Source: Plantago major (taxonomy: Eukaryota > Streptophyta > Magnoliopsida > Lamiales > Plantaginaceae). Taken from it: a stretch of DNA of 64,000 nt. Below are positions 45,181 through 55,489 of this stretch, one piece after another. A program made the translations under genes and the position numbers. The first letter of the stretch is position 1; each line of letters begins with the position of its first letter. The notes beneath the pieces are model-generated. The model was given only the letters and a program-made list of their open reading frames with translations, did not search any database and was not told where the DNA came from. Location: positions 33,236,765-33,300,764 of the forward strand of contig CM048840.1 of assembly GCA_026545765.1 (NCBI GenBank), given 5' to 3'.

Positions 45181-47100
45181 TCAACATACGGATACATAAC
45201 TAGCTATCGACGGGGTGGGGGTGGGTGATGGCGGGACATGAATCGCTCCATTCAGAATCAAGGCGCTCGTTCTCCTCCTTCGTTCTCTGTCATGGCGCTC
45301 CATCTCTTGAGTTAGCCGAGCAACATGTTCCGGACTGCGATGCACCATTTCCAGACCAGTCCTGTGTAAACCGGACGTCTGACGGCTGGGGCGATGATGA
45401 GGAGCACGCCGGACTAGCGATTGCAAACCGAGGCTCCCGAGTCCATATATAATCCTTTCTTGTCCGGTTTGTTGACCTCTAGGAAGATGTTGTCAACTTG
45501 TTCGATTGACAACACATCACCCGTCTCGTCCTCTGCGCCACGAGCATCAACCTCGGCTGAAATCGTAAATAGCAGATATAATGATCGATTCTTGTTTAAA
45601 AAGTAACTTGTAATAGTGTACAAATATGAACTTTAAGCAACATAAACATACATGATAGGCGATGCCCGATTCGGTCCATACCCATATACCTTGGCCTTCT
45701 TGAAGATGGCATACTTGGATGTCACCTCCCGTGCCACACGAATCAAACCAGATCTAGTCAACAATTTATCATCTACAAGTAATAGAGCATACACGTAATG
45801 CTAGATTGCAAAAACACATATACGCACCGATTGATAATAATCGATGTGATGATCGCCTCCCAAGGTGGTGAACGGCCCTTCTGCCGTGTCGGTGGGATGC
45901 CCGGTTACTGTTGGTCAAGCAACGTCTGGACATCGATTCGCCAGATGAAGCATCCCAAAGGGCCACTCCGTTGCATCAACTGTGGAGGATTGGGCCACCC
46001 GATCCCGAATGGCCTTCCACGTCTGACCATATCCTCAGATTTGGATCCCATACCGTAAACACGCCAGATCTGTGGGATCAACTCTTCAGAATGAAGTACT
46101 CCTTCTACATTCCCAATTTCATACAACATCCAAAGTCAATACATGTCCTAACAACATAATGAGATATGGTGACTAACATATCAACCAAATAAAGTGGCTA
46201 ACATACCACTCACATATAGTGGCTAACATACCACTCACATATAGTGGCTAACATACCACTCACATTGTCCTAAAATTTACTAACACAATGAAGCATAACA
46301 TATCACCCAAATAAAGTGGCTAACATACCACTCACATTGTCCTAAAATTTACTAACACAATGGTGACTAACATATCACCCAAATAAAGTGGCTAACATAC
46401 CACTCACATACAAAGGCTAACATACCACCACATTGTCCTAAAATTTACTAACACAATGGTGACTAACATATCACCCAAATAAAGTGGCTAACATACCACT
46501 CACATACAGTGGCTAACATACCACTCATATTAAAACGATTAATTATAATTACAAACAAATGAATGTCATATTTTAACTTACCTCGGCTCATCAAGTACTC
46601 GGCCCTCATGCTCGAGATGTGGCTCCAACACTCACCACCACCCTTGGGTGGCTCTCCGCTCCGGAAGATGTCACCTAGTTTGTTGTGCACCTCCCGAGGC
46701 CATAAGCTGTTGTCAATGTATAAGATACAAGCTCTCGAATATGCATTACTTTAGTACAACAATTTATACTTGTCAACTATCATTATCAGTTATGTTTTAG
46801 ATATTTAAGAAGAATGTATAATACTTACTTGGCAGGACCAATAGGGAAAATCACAGGCAAGCCGTCCCACGTGACGTTGGGATTGTTTGGATCGAACACG
46901 AGGTAGGGACAATCGTCGTGGTCGCCCTCCAAAGATGTGTCCGGCCGACTGGTAGAGCACGGCTGCTCTCTCACGGGGTCTCGGGAATCCGAGACCTTGT
47001 CACGATCTTCGAGCCCTCCACATTCGACGGTGTCCCGACCCACCACTATCATGCTGCCGGCTGCGTGGGGGACGATAGGTGGACCTCGTCATGACATCTG
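45181..47100 (-). pseudogene. second CACTA gene (TNPA-like), exons or fragments
   Basis: Reading on the minus strand: a piece at 47052-46825 (DCPYLVFDPNNPNVTWDGLP and VIFPIG), 46690-46570 (GGECWSHISSMRAEY), 46129-45905 (LIPQIWRVYGMG), and 45623-45181, including an ARLTQEMERHDRERRRR coil. These pieces look like exons of the accessory gene downstream of transposase in plant CACTA elements. Between them lie AT-rich stretches and the tandem repeats at 46160-46530, which could be introns. Exon limits cannot be set by eye. Confidence 0.45.
46160..46530. repeat. minisatellite in the CACTA element
   Basis: Units of about 25 bp containing gtggctaacataccactcac are repeated, partly grouped in longer units of about 85-95 bp that also include cattgtcctaaaatttactaac. 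Unit spacing is irregular. Confidence 0.85.
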
Positions 47101-47149
47101 CAAAAATGTAATAAATCTGATAAAAATGTGTTAGTACGAGTTATAATAC

Positions 47150-47720
47150 ATAATGATTATAATAACACATATAATTACTCATAATACACATAATATACCG
47201 TTATCGCGTCCTCTAAGACTACATATTGGTCCTCGTGCGGATCAAACAACTCATCATCCGCTTCTATGGGATCTTACGCTTGTTTATCGACATCCTCTTG
47301 TTGGTACGAGTTCGTAATTGAGTCGTCTTTCTCAATGTACTCCACTTTCGCGAGCACGAATAGGTACCGCACTAACCATTCCCCTTATCGCGTTTTACTT
47401 GGATATTCAAGAAACACCACTTGTCGTGCTTGAGTCGCGAATAAATGGTTCATACTTGGTTCGGTACCTCTTCTTTTGGTTCACATCAACCATTTCAAAC
47501 CGCTTTCTTCCTCGTACCTCTGGATTAGGATCATACCACTCAACGTCAAACAAGAAGGTTCGTTTAAATGGCAATCCGAATATTCAATCCTCACAATTCG
47601 TTTTAGCTTGTGGAAATCAAACAAAGTAGCGTCTCCATACTCTTACACCATTAACACACACCCCGAGTTGCTTGTCGCCATGGCCGTGTTACATTCAATG
47701 TGTGGAACCTAAGGCCATTG
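47150..47720 (-). pseudogene. DUF4216-like segment of CACTA transposase, frameshifted
   Basis: Minus-strand translation near 47580-47465 gives FDVEWYDPNPEVRG followed by RKRFEMVDV, a DUF4216-type signature that normally follows the TNP2/DUF4218 part. A shift near 47415 then leads to a EYPSKTR-like segment in another frame. Nothing is open for long on the minus strand; plus-strand frames here are shadows. Confidence 0.6.
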
Positions 47721-47849
47721 ACTATATAACACAGGAATGTGTAGACCTTTTGAATGGACCCTGCGAGCCTTTAAGTATATGCATGTGACGTTGTTAATAG
47801 GATTCGGACATACTCTCGGAACGATGGAAATTCTGTAGGAATTTTTGAG

Positions 47850-49298
47850 TCAAGTAGTTCCTCTAGTGTATCCTCTGTCATCTGAGGATTTTCTTCCAAA
47901 CAACGCTTTTTGAAAAAACTGCAAACATTGATTCATTGATAAGTCTATAATTGAAGTAGGGACGTGTTCATCAAAGTAATAAGAGCAGAAGGTTGCAGTT
48001 TCCTCTCGAATGTAGGCATTGGCAATCGATCCTTCAGGTTTACCTTTGTTGTTGACATACTTCTTCAATTTCCCCAAGTACCTCTCGAATGGATACATCC
48101 ATCGATACTGAACCGGTCCAGCAAGTCTCGCTTCATGTGGAAGGTGCACCGGCAAGTGCTCCATAGAATCAAACCAGCTCGGTGGAAAGATACGCTCGAG
48201 CTTGCATAGAATCAATGGTATGTTCTTTTCAAGATTTTCCAACACTTTGTCATGAACCACCCTTGTGCCTAAATTTTTGAAAAATAAGCTCAACTCGGTG
48301 ATAGCAGTCCATACGTGTTTCGGCAGAAGCTCTCGAAATGCTACCGGGATAAGCCTCTCCATGAACACATGACAGTCGTGACTCTTCATCCCATAAACCT
48401 TTGTCTTCTTCAAATCCACACACCTCTCTAAATTTGAGGCGTAATTATCTGGGAAACTCAATGCCCTCACCCAATCAAACAAAATTGACCTAGAAGCGTT
48501 GTCAATTGTGTAGCACGCTTTCGGCCACTTACCATTCTCATCCTTCTTTGTCAACTTAGGCCTTTTACACCACGTCGACAACTCGGATCTAGACTTCGCA
48601 TGGTCCTTTGTATTTCCCTCACTGTTGCAAATTGTATAGAATAAGTTCTCGAACACGTTCTTCTCAATGTGCATGAAATCTAAGTTGTGACGGATAAGAA
48701 GACTGCTCCAGTAAGGCAAGTCCCAGAAGATGCTTCTCTTCCTCCAACCACATTTTTTACCAATTTTCTCGTTATGCTTCATCCACCCAAGCTCAGTCAC
48801 CTTCATAAGACCCAATCTATCAATCTCCGCAAGAATTTGTGCACCAGTAAGTCTTATCTGGGCTTTTTTGTTGACGACTTTATTTTTCAAGAATTGATCC
48901 TTGTTCTTCCTGAACGGATGGTCACTTTCTAGCAACCTACCAAGACAATCAAACCAAAAAAATATACCACTACCCTTCAGTCTAAATGCATCTGTATCCT
49001 CCAAGCAATGTGGACATGCATATTTCCCTGATGTTTTCCTTCCAGATAGCATGGAGTATGCAGGGAAGTCACTCACGGTCCAAAGAAGAGCTGCTCTCAA
49101 GGTGAAGTTCTTTTTTGTCGACACATCATATATAGGGATACCATCCGTCCACAACTCGATCAGCTCCTTGATTAGGGGTTGCAAGAAAACATCCGTCGAT
49201 CCAGATCTTTCGGCCGAGCACCAATGCGATCGAAACATGAATGGCTCCTTCATGCACTCACCGGGGCGATTATGCAGTGTGAGCATAATCGCCAACAA
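47850..49298 (-). CDS. CACTA transposase, TNP2 C-part and DUF4218
   Basis: 482 codons open. The N-part holds the TNP2 signature: MKEPFMFRSH, FLQPLIKELIELW, AALLWTVSDFPAYSMLSG, KYACPHCLEDTDAF, LPYWSSLLIRHNLDFMHIEKNVFEN and MKSHDCHVFMERLIP. The DUF4218 part follows: MEHLPVHLPHEARLAGPV, YRWMYPFERYLGKLK and YIREETATFC. The protein would bind and cut the CACTA ends. The first methionine is internal; the upstream part is in other frames (49250-50335). Domain order and length fit the family, but the N-part breaks make an active product unlikely as read. Confidence 0.9.
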   Translation of the reverse strand: MLAIMLTLHNRPGECMKEPFMFRSHWCSAERSGSTDVFLQPLIKELIELWTDGIPIYDVSTKKNFTLRAALLWTVSDFPAYSMLSGRKTSGKYACPHCLEDTDAFRLKGSGIFFWFDCLGRLLESDHPFRKNKDQFLKNKVVNKKAQIRLTGAQILAEIDRLGLMKVTELGWMKHNEKIGKKCGWRKRSIFWDLPYWSSLLIRHNLDFMHIEKNVFENLFYTICNSEGNTKDHAKSRSELSTWCKRPKLTKKDENGKWPKACYTIDNASRSILFDWVRALSFPDNYASNLERCVDLKKTKVYGMKSHDCHVFMERLIPVAFRELLPKHVWTAITELSLFFKNLGTRVVHDKVLENLEKNIPLILCKLERIFPPSWFDSMEHLPVHLPHEARLAGPVQYRWMYPFERYLGKLKKYVNNKGKPEGSIANAYIREETATFCSYYFDEHVPTSIIDLSMNQCLQFFQKALFGRKSSDDRGYTRGTT

Positions 49299-50370
49299 GA
49301 GTATTTACGTTCACTACCGAGCAGGTTAAAACCATCCGTATAAAGTCCCAAACGTACATTTCTAGATTCGGCCGCAAACTCGGATATGTCTGTCAAACGA
49401 TTTCCATGCGGGTGAGTCTGTGGATGGTCCATTCTACCACCTTGAGATTATCCGAGATTACTCGCTCCTTGTGCCGCATTTTATCCATGAAGCACTTGAA
49501 GCATACAATCTTTTCAAACGAGGTGCTAGAGGAAGTACCACATTTTCTTATGTGAGAGATTTTTCTTTTGCGTTTCTTTGCAGCCCTCCTTGTAACGCTT
49601 GTACGTTCCTTACCACGTAACTTGCATTCTATTAGATGCATCCTCCTCCCAATATATCATGCACATTTTAGGACAACGATATGGTTACCAGTGACCCTAA
49701 TCCCCGATCTTTTCTTCGCTTGGTAAAAGTTGGTGGGAACTAGGTTTTCTTCAGACAAAGGTCCGACATTACGTCAACCCATTCATTGAAGCTCGTTTTG
49801 ATTCGGCCATTAGCCTTACAACTCATTAGCCGAGATAACAAAGACAACTCAGTGAGCTTACACCCCGGGTAAACCGGCTTCCTTGATGATTCTAACAAGT
49901 CAAAGAACAACTGATCCTCGGGATTCGGTGGTTCCTCCACCTCCACCTCGGTTTCAGTGTTGGTTGTGTCCCTGAACTCGCCCTGACAAGATCGTACACC
50001 ATTTGTTCGACTCGAGCTCGAATAGCATCACCTTCAGATTGGGATTGTTCCCCGACTTGTTCATTTTTTCTCTTCCTTCCACGTTGTCTGTATTGGTCAT
50101 ATGTATTGGACGGTGCTGCTTCCTCACCATGATGATTCCATACCTGATACGCAGTAGAATCCATTTTTCCTCAAGTCTGGACTACCACTTTAGGAGTCAC
50201 GTATTGCTTGTTTACGCCGTTTCATTGCACAAGGACACTTTATCAACCCATCCTTTACACAAGCCGGTTGACATTGCAAATTCAATGAAACCTTCAACCC
50301 CTTTCGAAAACTCCATTGAACTACGCCATTGAGAATGCGACAATACATCCATCCACGATCGGTATTCATT
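49250..50370 (-). pseudogene. CACTA transposase N-part, broken
   Basis: Pieces in several frames on the minus strand: a transposase-associated domain fragment (about 50365-50160, GLIKCPC-type motif), 50164-49892 (NHHGEEAAPSNTYDQ), 49946-49740 (YPGCKLTELSLLSRLM, then WVDVMSDLCL), 49641-49393 and 49432-49250 (RNVRLGLYTDGFN). The order matches TNP2-type transposases, so this is the upstream part of the 47850-49298 frame, with frameshifts or introns. Confidence 0.75.
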
Positions 50371-50647
50371 GAATAATTAGATAATAACCTGACACGTTTG
50401 AATTCATTAGATCGAGTTCTTTCATTTACGATAATAAATCAATTTCACAATAATTCAATCAATTGCTACGTAATATAAGTTATATTAGCTCCAGTCAATT
50501 GTTACGGCATTACATAATATAAGTTACATCAGCTTCAATTTTACCATAATGTTTGGTTTCATATATATATAAACTAATGATTACTAGTTATACAAGCCTA
50601 GAGACAAAACGGATCAAACTCCTCATTCTCATGCACCCCCCTCCTCA

Positions 50648-51062
50648 TCACTTGTGGCGCTCCCTACCACAGAACTTGCATTCCAACAGATCTACATCCT
50701 CCTCCCAATACACCATGCACATGTTCCGACAAGCAGAAAGGCACTCGATAGGCGGCCCCAAACCCCGCCTCTCCCTCCATTGGAGGTATGACATGGACGG
50801 TGCTTCCTCACCGTGATGAATCCATACATGATACTCAGGCATGAATCCATAACGTCGCAAGTGCTCGAATCTTTGTAGGCGTCATAAATTGCTTGTTTAC
50901 GCAGGTTTCCAATGTGCAAGGACACTTTATCAACCCCCCAATTGTACAAACCGGACGTCCCATGGCAAACGAGATGAAACCTTTAACCCCTTCTACAAAA
51001 CTCCTACAAACTCTGCCATTTACCGCCGTACGATCGTACATCCATGAACGGTCGGAATTCAT
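50648..51062 (-). pseudogene. second, internally deleted copy of the transposase N-part
   Basis: 51062-50835 is a well-preserved transposase-associated domain (DRSWMYDRTAVNG, then FVEGVKGFISFAMG, then GGLIKCPCTLE). It runs in a shifted frame into 50860-50648 (HVWIHHGEEAPSMSYLQW, then CMVYWEEDVDLLECKFCGRERHK, given here by its core LLECKFCGRE). That last segment normally lies well downstream in the protein, so the middle is missing. A related fragment recurs at 50370-50100 in front of the main transposase. Confidence 0.7.
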
Positions 51063-51084
51063 TGTATATATACTTTATTTTTAA

Positions 51085-51849
51085 CCTGAGACGTTCCAAT
51101 TGATTAGATCGTATTTAATTTATTAGATCGATTCCAATTGGATAAGAAGATTGTAGAGGTTAATTGTTAATTATTATATGTTGCTTATAAATTAATTATT
51201 AATTAAGTGTTCGATATTTACAAAATTGGGAATATAATTTAACCATTTCAACCTCTTAGTACATATATTATATACTTAACATACATATCAAATTAACTAA
51301 TTACTCTATACATATCGAATTACTACATATATTCATATCAAATTACATACTTAACATACAAATTTATCAAATCAAAACTACATACTTCTATACTTAACAA
51401 ACATATCAAATTAACTAAACTAACTATATATACTTAACACAAATCAAACTAACTACATACATTCATACATACCAAACTTAATTAACATACTACATACATT
51501 CATATCATTAATTAAACTAACTATCAAATTGAACAAATTACATATAATTAATCAAATTAACTAAACTAACTACTACATACTTATCATATATACATATAAT
51601 TGCTCAAATTAATCAAAATAAACAAAATCCCCAAATTTTAAAAACTAGGGTTTTAGCCAAAATACCTTGATTAATCGGTAGAAATCAAATTGATCGAAGA
51701 AACAAACTCCTTGTCCCACTAGCTTCGATTAGGCACCAAGATTGGCGGAATAACGAAGAATTCACGGAAACCGAAGAGGAGAAGAAGAGAATGAGGAAGA
51801 AGAAGGGAGAAGAGGAAGAAAGTGAGGCATTACGCCTCTACGTCGATTA
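51085..51849. other. AT-rich CACTA interior, no gene
   Basis: From 51180 to 51640 the sequence repeats short words such as aactaactacatac and catatcaaatta without a fixed period. From 51640 to 51820 it becomes purine-rich (agaagaagag). It lies between the transposase 5' end and the right subterminal repeats and would hold the promoter. I see no clear TATA box with a fixed position. Confidence 0.6.
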
Positions 51850-52208
51850 TGAAACTACGGGCGACGGACACGTGTCCGTCGGTCGATCATCGCCACATGT
51901 GGCGACGGATAGGTATCCGTCGCGATAAAGCGACGGATAATCTATCCGTCGCCCCGTTTTTTAAAAAAAAAAAAAATTTCCTTTTTTTGTGGATCAATGT
52001 CAAACTTGGGCGACGGATAATAATTATCCGTCGCCCAATTTAGCGACGGATACGTTATCCGTCGCCAATAAGCGACGGATAACAATTATCCGTCGCCAAT
52101 TGGGGCGACGGATAGATTCCGTCGCCCCAATAAGCGATCCGTCGTTATGGGGCGACGGATTTCATCCGTCGCCCCATAACGTCGTTTTTTCCAGCTTTTC
52201 TTGTAGTG
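51850..52208. repeat. right TIR and subterminal repeats of the 7.6 kb CACTA
   Basis: Repeated gcgacggat and its complement, frequently paired around taattatccgtcgcc, ending with the terminal TTGTAGTG. Very similar to 40450-40724 in the small CACTA element. Confidence 0.9.
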
Positions 52209-53069
52209 TGTGAACCAGTACATCAAAGAGTTTTGTACCTGCAAAGGTATACAACATCAACTATCTTTCGTAAGGAAACCACAACAAATGGTGTTGCTGA
52301 AAGAAAGAATAGGACCCTGAAAGAAGCAGCAAGAACAATGCTTGCTGACACTGAAATAAGTGAAATCTATTGGGTTGAAGATGTAAACACAGCATGCTAC
52401 ACTCAAAAAAGATGTCTGATTAACAAACACCATGATAAAACTCCTTACGAGCTTTTCATTGGTAGACCCCCAAGTATCAAGCATCTAAGGGTGTTTGGTT
52501 GCAAATGTTTCGTTCTCAACAATGAAAAAGAATACTTGAGAACATTTCAACCAAAGGCAGATGAAGGAGTATTTCTTGGTTATTCTCTGAATAGCAAAGC
52601 CTACAGAATCTACAACAAAAGAACGCAAAAGATCGAAGAATCTGTTCATGTAGTGTTCTATGAAGGAAACAAGAAAGTGCTCTTAAATGGTGATCTTTCA
52701 GATAGGTTCAAAGAACTAATGATTAAAGATTCTGAAAAAGGATCCTCAAAAGGAAACAATTCTATCATTCAAATAGAGGATGAGTCTGACGATGAAAAGC
52801 AACCTATGCTTAGTAACAACCAGATGACTCTAAGATATGATGAAGAATTTCCTATGAGAATTCCAGAAATGGAACAGGTTACTGAGAACCTTCATCATGA
52901 AGAGGTATCTGAAAATGAGATTACTGAAATGCAAGATTCAGATATCTCTAACACTGAAAAAGTGTCAGATATCTTAGATACTGCACAAGTATCTCATCAA
53001 GATCATATTGATTCACATTCAAATCAAAAGGATATTGATCCTACTAGTTCAAAACCCATTATGAAATAG
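52209..53069 (+). pseudogene. copia integrase C-part and linker
   Basis: This resumes the copia integrase after the CACTA insertion, with NGVAERKNRTLKEAARTML (third catalytic residue in AERKNRT), then TPYELFIGRPPSIKHLRVFGC, GVFLGYSLNSKAYR and an acidic linker to the RT (SNTEKVSDI). One of the two tgt trinucleotides at its edge is target duplication. The linker is followed by a stop at 53067-53069. A frameshift between 52235 and 52270 precedes the clear motif. Confidence 0.85.
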
Positions 53070-53093
53070 ATAAGAAATCATCCTGCAAAGGAT

Positions 53094-54333
53094 GTGATTG
53101 GTCCCATAGACCAAAGAGTTAGAACTAGAAGAGCAATTGCTAAAAAAGTAAATTGTCTCTATGGATGTTTCATCTCAAACATTGAATCAAAGACTATAGA
53201 AGAAGCATTAAAGGATCAAGATTGGATCTCTGCAATGCAAGAAGAGTTGGATCAATTTGAGAGAAACAAAAGTCTGAAGCCGTTCCATTTGATGACGGAA
53301 TATCTGTAATCGGAACCAAGTGGGTTTTCAGAAACAAAATGAATGAGTCTGGTGAAATAACCAGAAACAAAGCTAGGTTGGTTTCCAAGGGATTCACCCA
53401 GACTGAAGGACTAGATTTTGATGAATCTTATGCACCAGTTGCAAAATTGAATGCAATAAGACTTTTTCTAGCCTTTGCAGCTCATAATGACTTTACAGTT
53501 TATCAGATGGATGTCAAGAGTGCATTCCTAAATGGTGAACTTTCTGAAGAAGTCTATGTTGAGCAACCACCAGGTTTTGAAGTTTCCTCAGAAAGTAGGA
53601 TGGTCTATAAGCTTCAAAAAGCTCTGTATGGGCTGAAACAAGCTCCAAGAGCATGGTATGATACATTGGCCAGATACCTACTCGAAAGTGGTTTCAAGAA
53701 AGGAGATGTTGATAAAATACTCTTCACATTGAACCGTGATGGGAAACTACTTTTAGTTCAAGTATACGTTGATGACATTATATTTGGATCTAAAGACAAG
53801 CAACTTTGTGAAGACTTTGCTGAACTCATGAAATGTAAATTTGAATGAGCATGATGGGAGAATTGAATTACTTCCTAGGTCTACAAGTCAAGCAACTCAA
53901 TGATGGAATATTCATTAGTCAAACAAAGTATGCAAATGATATGCTCAACAAGTTTAATCTAAAGCCTTCTGAAAAGAATGCTAAGATACCAATGAGCATT
54001 GGAACCAAGATGACCTATACTGAATCTGACAAGAGTATTGAAGAAGACAAGTATAGGAAATTGATTGGGTCTCTACTGTACCTCACTACAAGTAGACCTG
54101 ATATTCAATATGCAGTTGGAGTGTGTGCTAGATTTCAGACAAATCCAATGCAATCACACTACAACATTGCCATGAAAATATTGAGGTATGTAAAGGGTAC
54201 TATAGAAGTTGGATTGTGGTATCCAAAAGATAGTGAATTGAGTTTGGTTGGCTATTCAGATGCCGACTATGCTGGATCATTGCTTGATAGAAAAAGCACC
54301 TCAGGAACTTGTCAATTTTTGGTGCTAGATTGA
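53094..54333 (+). pseudogene. copia reverse transcriptase, frameshifted
   Basis: Pieces: 53094-53309 ([21 protein letters not shown]), 53339-53848 ([48 protein letters not shown] and the catalytic YVDDIIFGS) and 53845-54333 (GELNYFLGLQVKQ, then SLLYLTTSRPDI, then YSDADYAGS of the RNase H). Breaks near 53290-53330, 53846 and 54330 are single-base changes. YVDD is the copia form of the catalytic motif and separates this from the viral RTs (YIDD) in the window. Confidence 0.88.
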
Positions 54334-54702
54334 TATCTTGGTTCAACAAGAAACAGAACTCAATTGCCACATGTACCACAGAGGCTGAATATATTACTGC
54401 GGGATGTTGCTCTTCATAAATGTTGTGGATACAACAACAACTCAGAGACTATGGACTCAATGAAGAGAAAACTCCCATTTTCTGCTATTGCCATAACTCA
54501 GAATCCTAAGTTTCATGCTAGAACAAAGCACATTGATGTTAGACACCACTTCATCAGAGACCACGTTGAAAAAGGCAATATAGAGATACTCAAGATTGGC
54601 ACTGAAGACCAACTTGCAGATATCTTCACTAAGCCACTACAAGAAAGTAGATTCTTAGCCTTAAGACACAGTCTTGGACTAATGGAGCTACCAAAGAACT
54701 GA
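54334..54702 (+). pseudogene. copia RNase H C-part
   Basis: Continues from the RT piece by a frameshift near 54330. The open part 54364-54702 ends with ARTKHIDVRHHFIRDHVEKG and DQLADIFTKPL, the standard end of copia pol. Confidence 0.85.
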
Positions 54703-54875
54703 AAAAGTTCAGATATCTGAAGAAGATATCAAAGGAGAGAGAAAAGGAATCTGGAACGGGTATCCAGACAAGAGAAGAGGAATCTGGAATGGGTATCCAG
54801 AAACCAAAGGCTAAAGGGTAAAATAGCTATTTGAAGATTTCTGAGACATGTACTCAGATATCTAGATCACTGAGT

Positions 54876-54886
54876 GAGGGGGGACA
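54876..54886 (+). promoter_or_regulatory. candidate polypurine tract of the copia element
   Basis: gaggggggaca, about 175 bp after the pol stop. A polypurine tract normally sits just before the 3' LTR, but the next bases do not look like the LTR start. Confidence 0.5.
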
Positions 54887-55489
54887 CAAAAGAGAATAGT
54901 ACAACTGTCTACAGTTAACTACTATCTTGAAATTTGAATTATTTCTATCTTTGTGAAAAACTTTGAAAAGACAACAAGTATAAGATAGAATCAGATATAA
55001 CAGTGTTCTCATTCACACAGAAACGTGATTCAGATAGCTAATAGCCAACATTATTAAATGGGCACAATTACAATTGTTGATTGTGATCATTGCTGAAGAA
55101 GCATTGGTGACCCTTGATGAAATTGCCGATTGATCTTTACGGCGGAGATTAATTCTTGGTAAATAGTGGACTGTTGAAATCCCAGCATGGCCCACTATGC
55201 ATTTAATGCCAAACAAAGCTTTTTCCCACGCCTGTCTGCAATATACAGATACTTACACACAAATTGATTTGTATGTGTATGTCTGTTGAGATCTCTTTGC
55301 TACATATATAGGATTTTGGCTAAGGAAATTACTTTCGCCTAATCCAACATTCCGACTTGCACAAGAATAGCAAAAACTATTCTATTTTCTCTGCAAATCT
55401 CTACTCCCAAATTAGTTTTTCTGCAAAGAATCACTAATCTTACACCTTAATCTCTTTCAAACTTCGAAAAATTTACGATATATAAAGAG
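54887..55489. other. spacer between pol and the post-pol ORF
   Basis: About 600 bp, AT-rich, with no convincing open frame. A possible TATA-type motif (catatataggat) lies near 55304. It would be the leader of the following ORF. Confidence 0.5.

Larger units (their letters stand above)
44634..52208 (-). mobile_element. CACTA (En/Spm) element, 7575 bp, nested in copia integrase
   Basis: CACTACAAAAATCG at the left, TTTTCTTGTAGTG at the right, with tgt on both sides (44631-44633 and 52209-52211), a clean 3 bp target duplication. Both ends carry gcgacggat subterminal repeats. The transposase reads on the minus strand with DUF4218-like and DUF4216-like parts downstream, followed by a second, spliced or broken gene. 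This is a complete element by structure, but its genes have breaks. Confidence 0.93.

Noticed and set aside
46160-46530. Regularly spaced repeats resembling a CRISPR array
   Set aside because: The spacers are themselves repeated, the unit length is irregular, and this is plant nuclear DNA.
48901-49329. 142-codon plus-strand frame
   Set aside because: Antisense shadow of the CACTA transposase.
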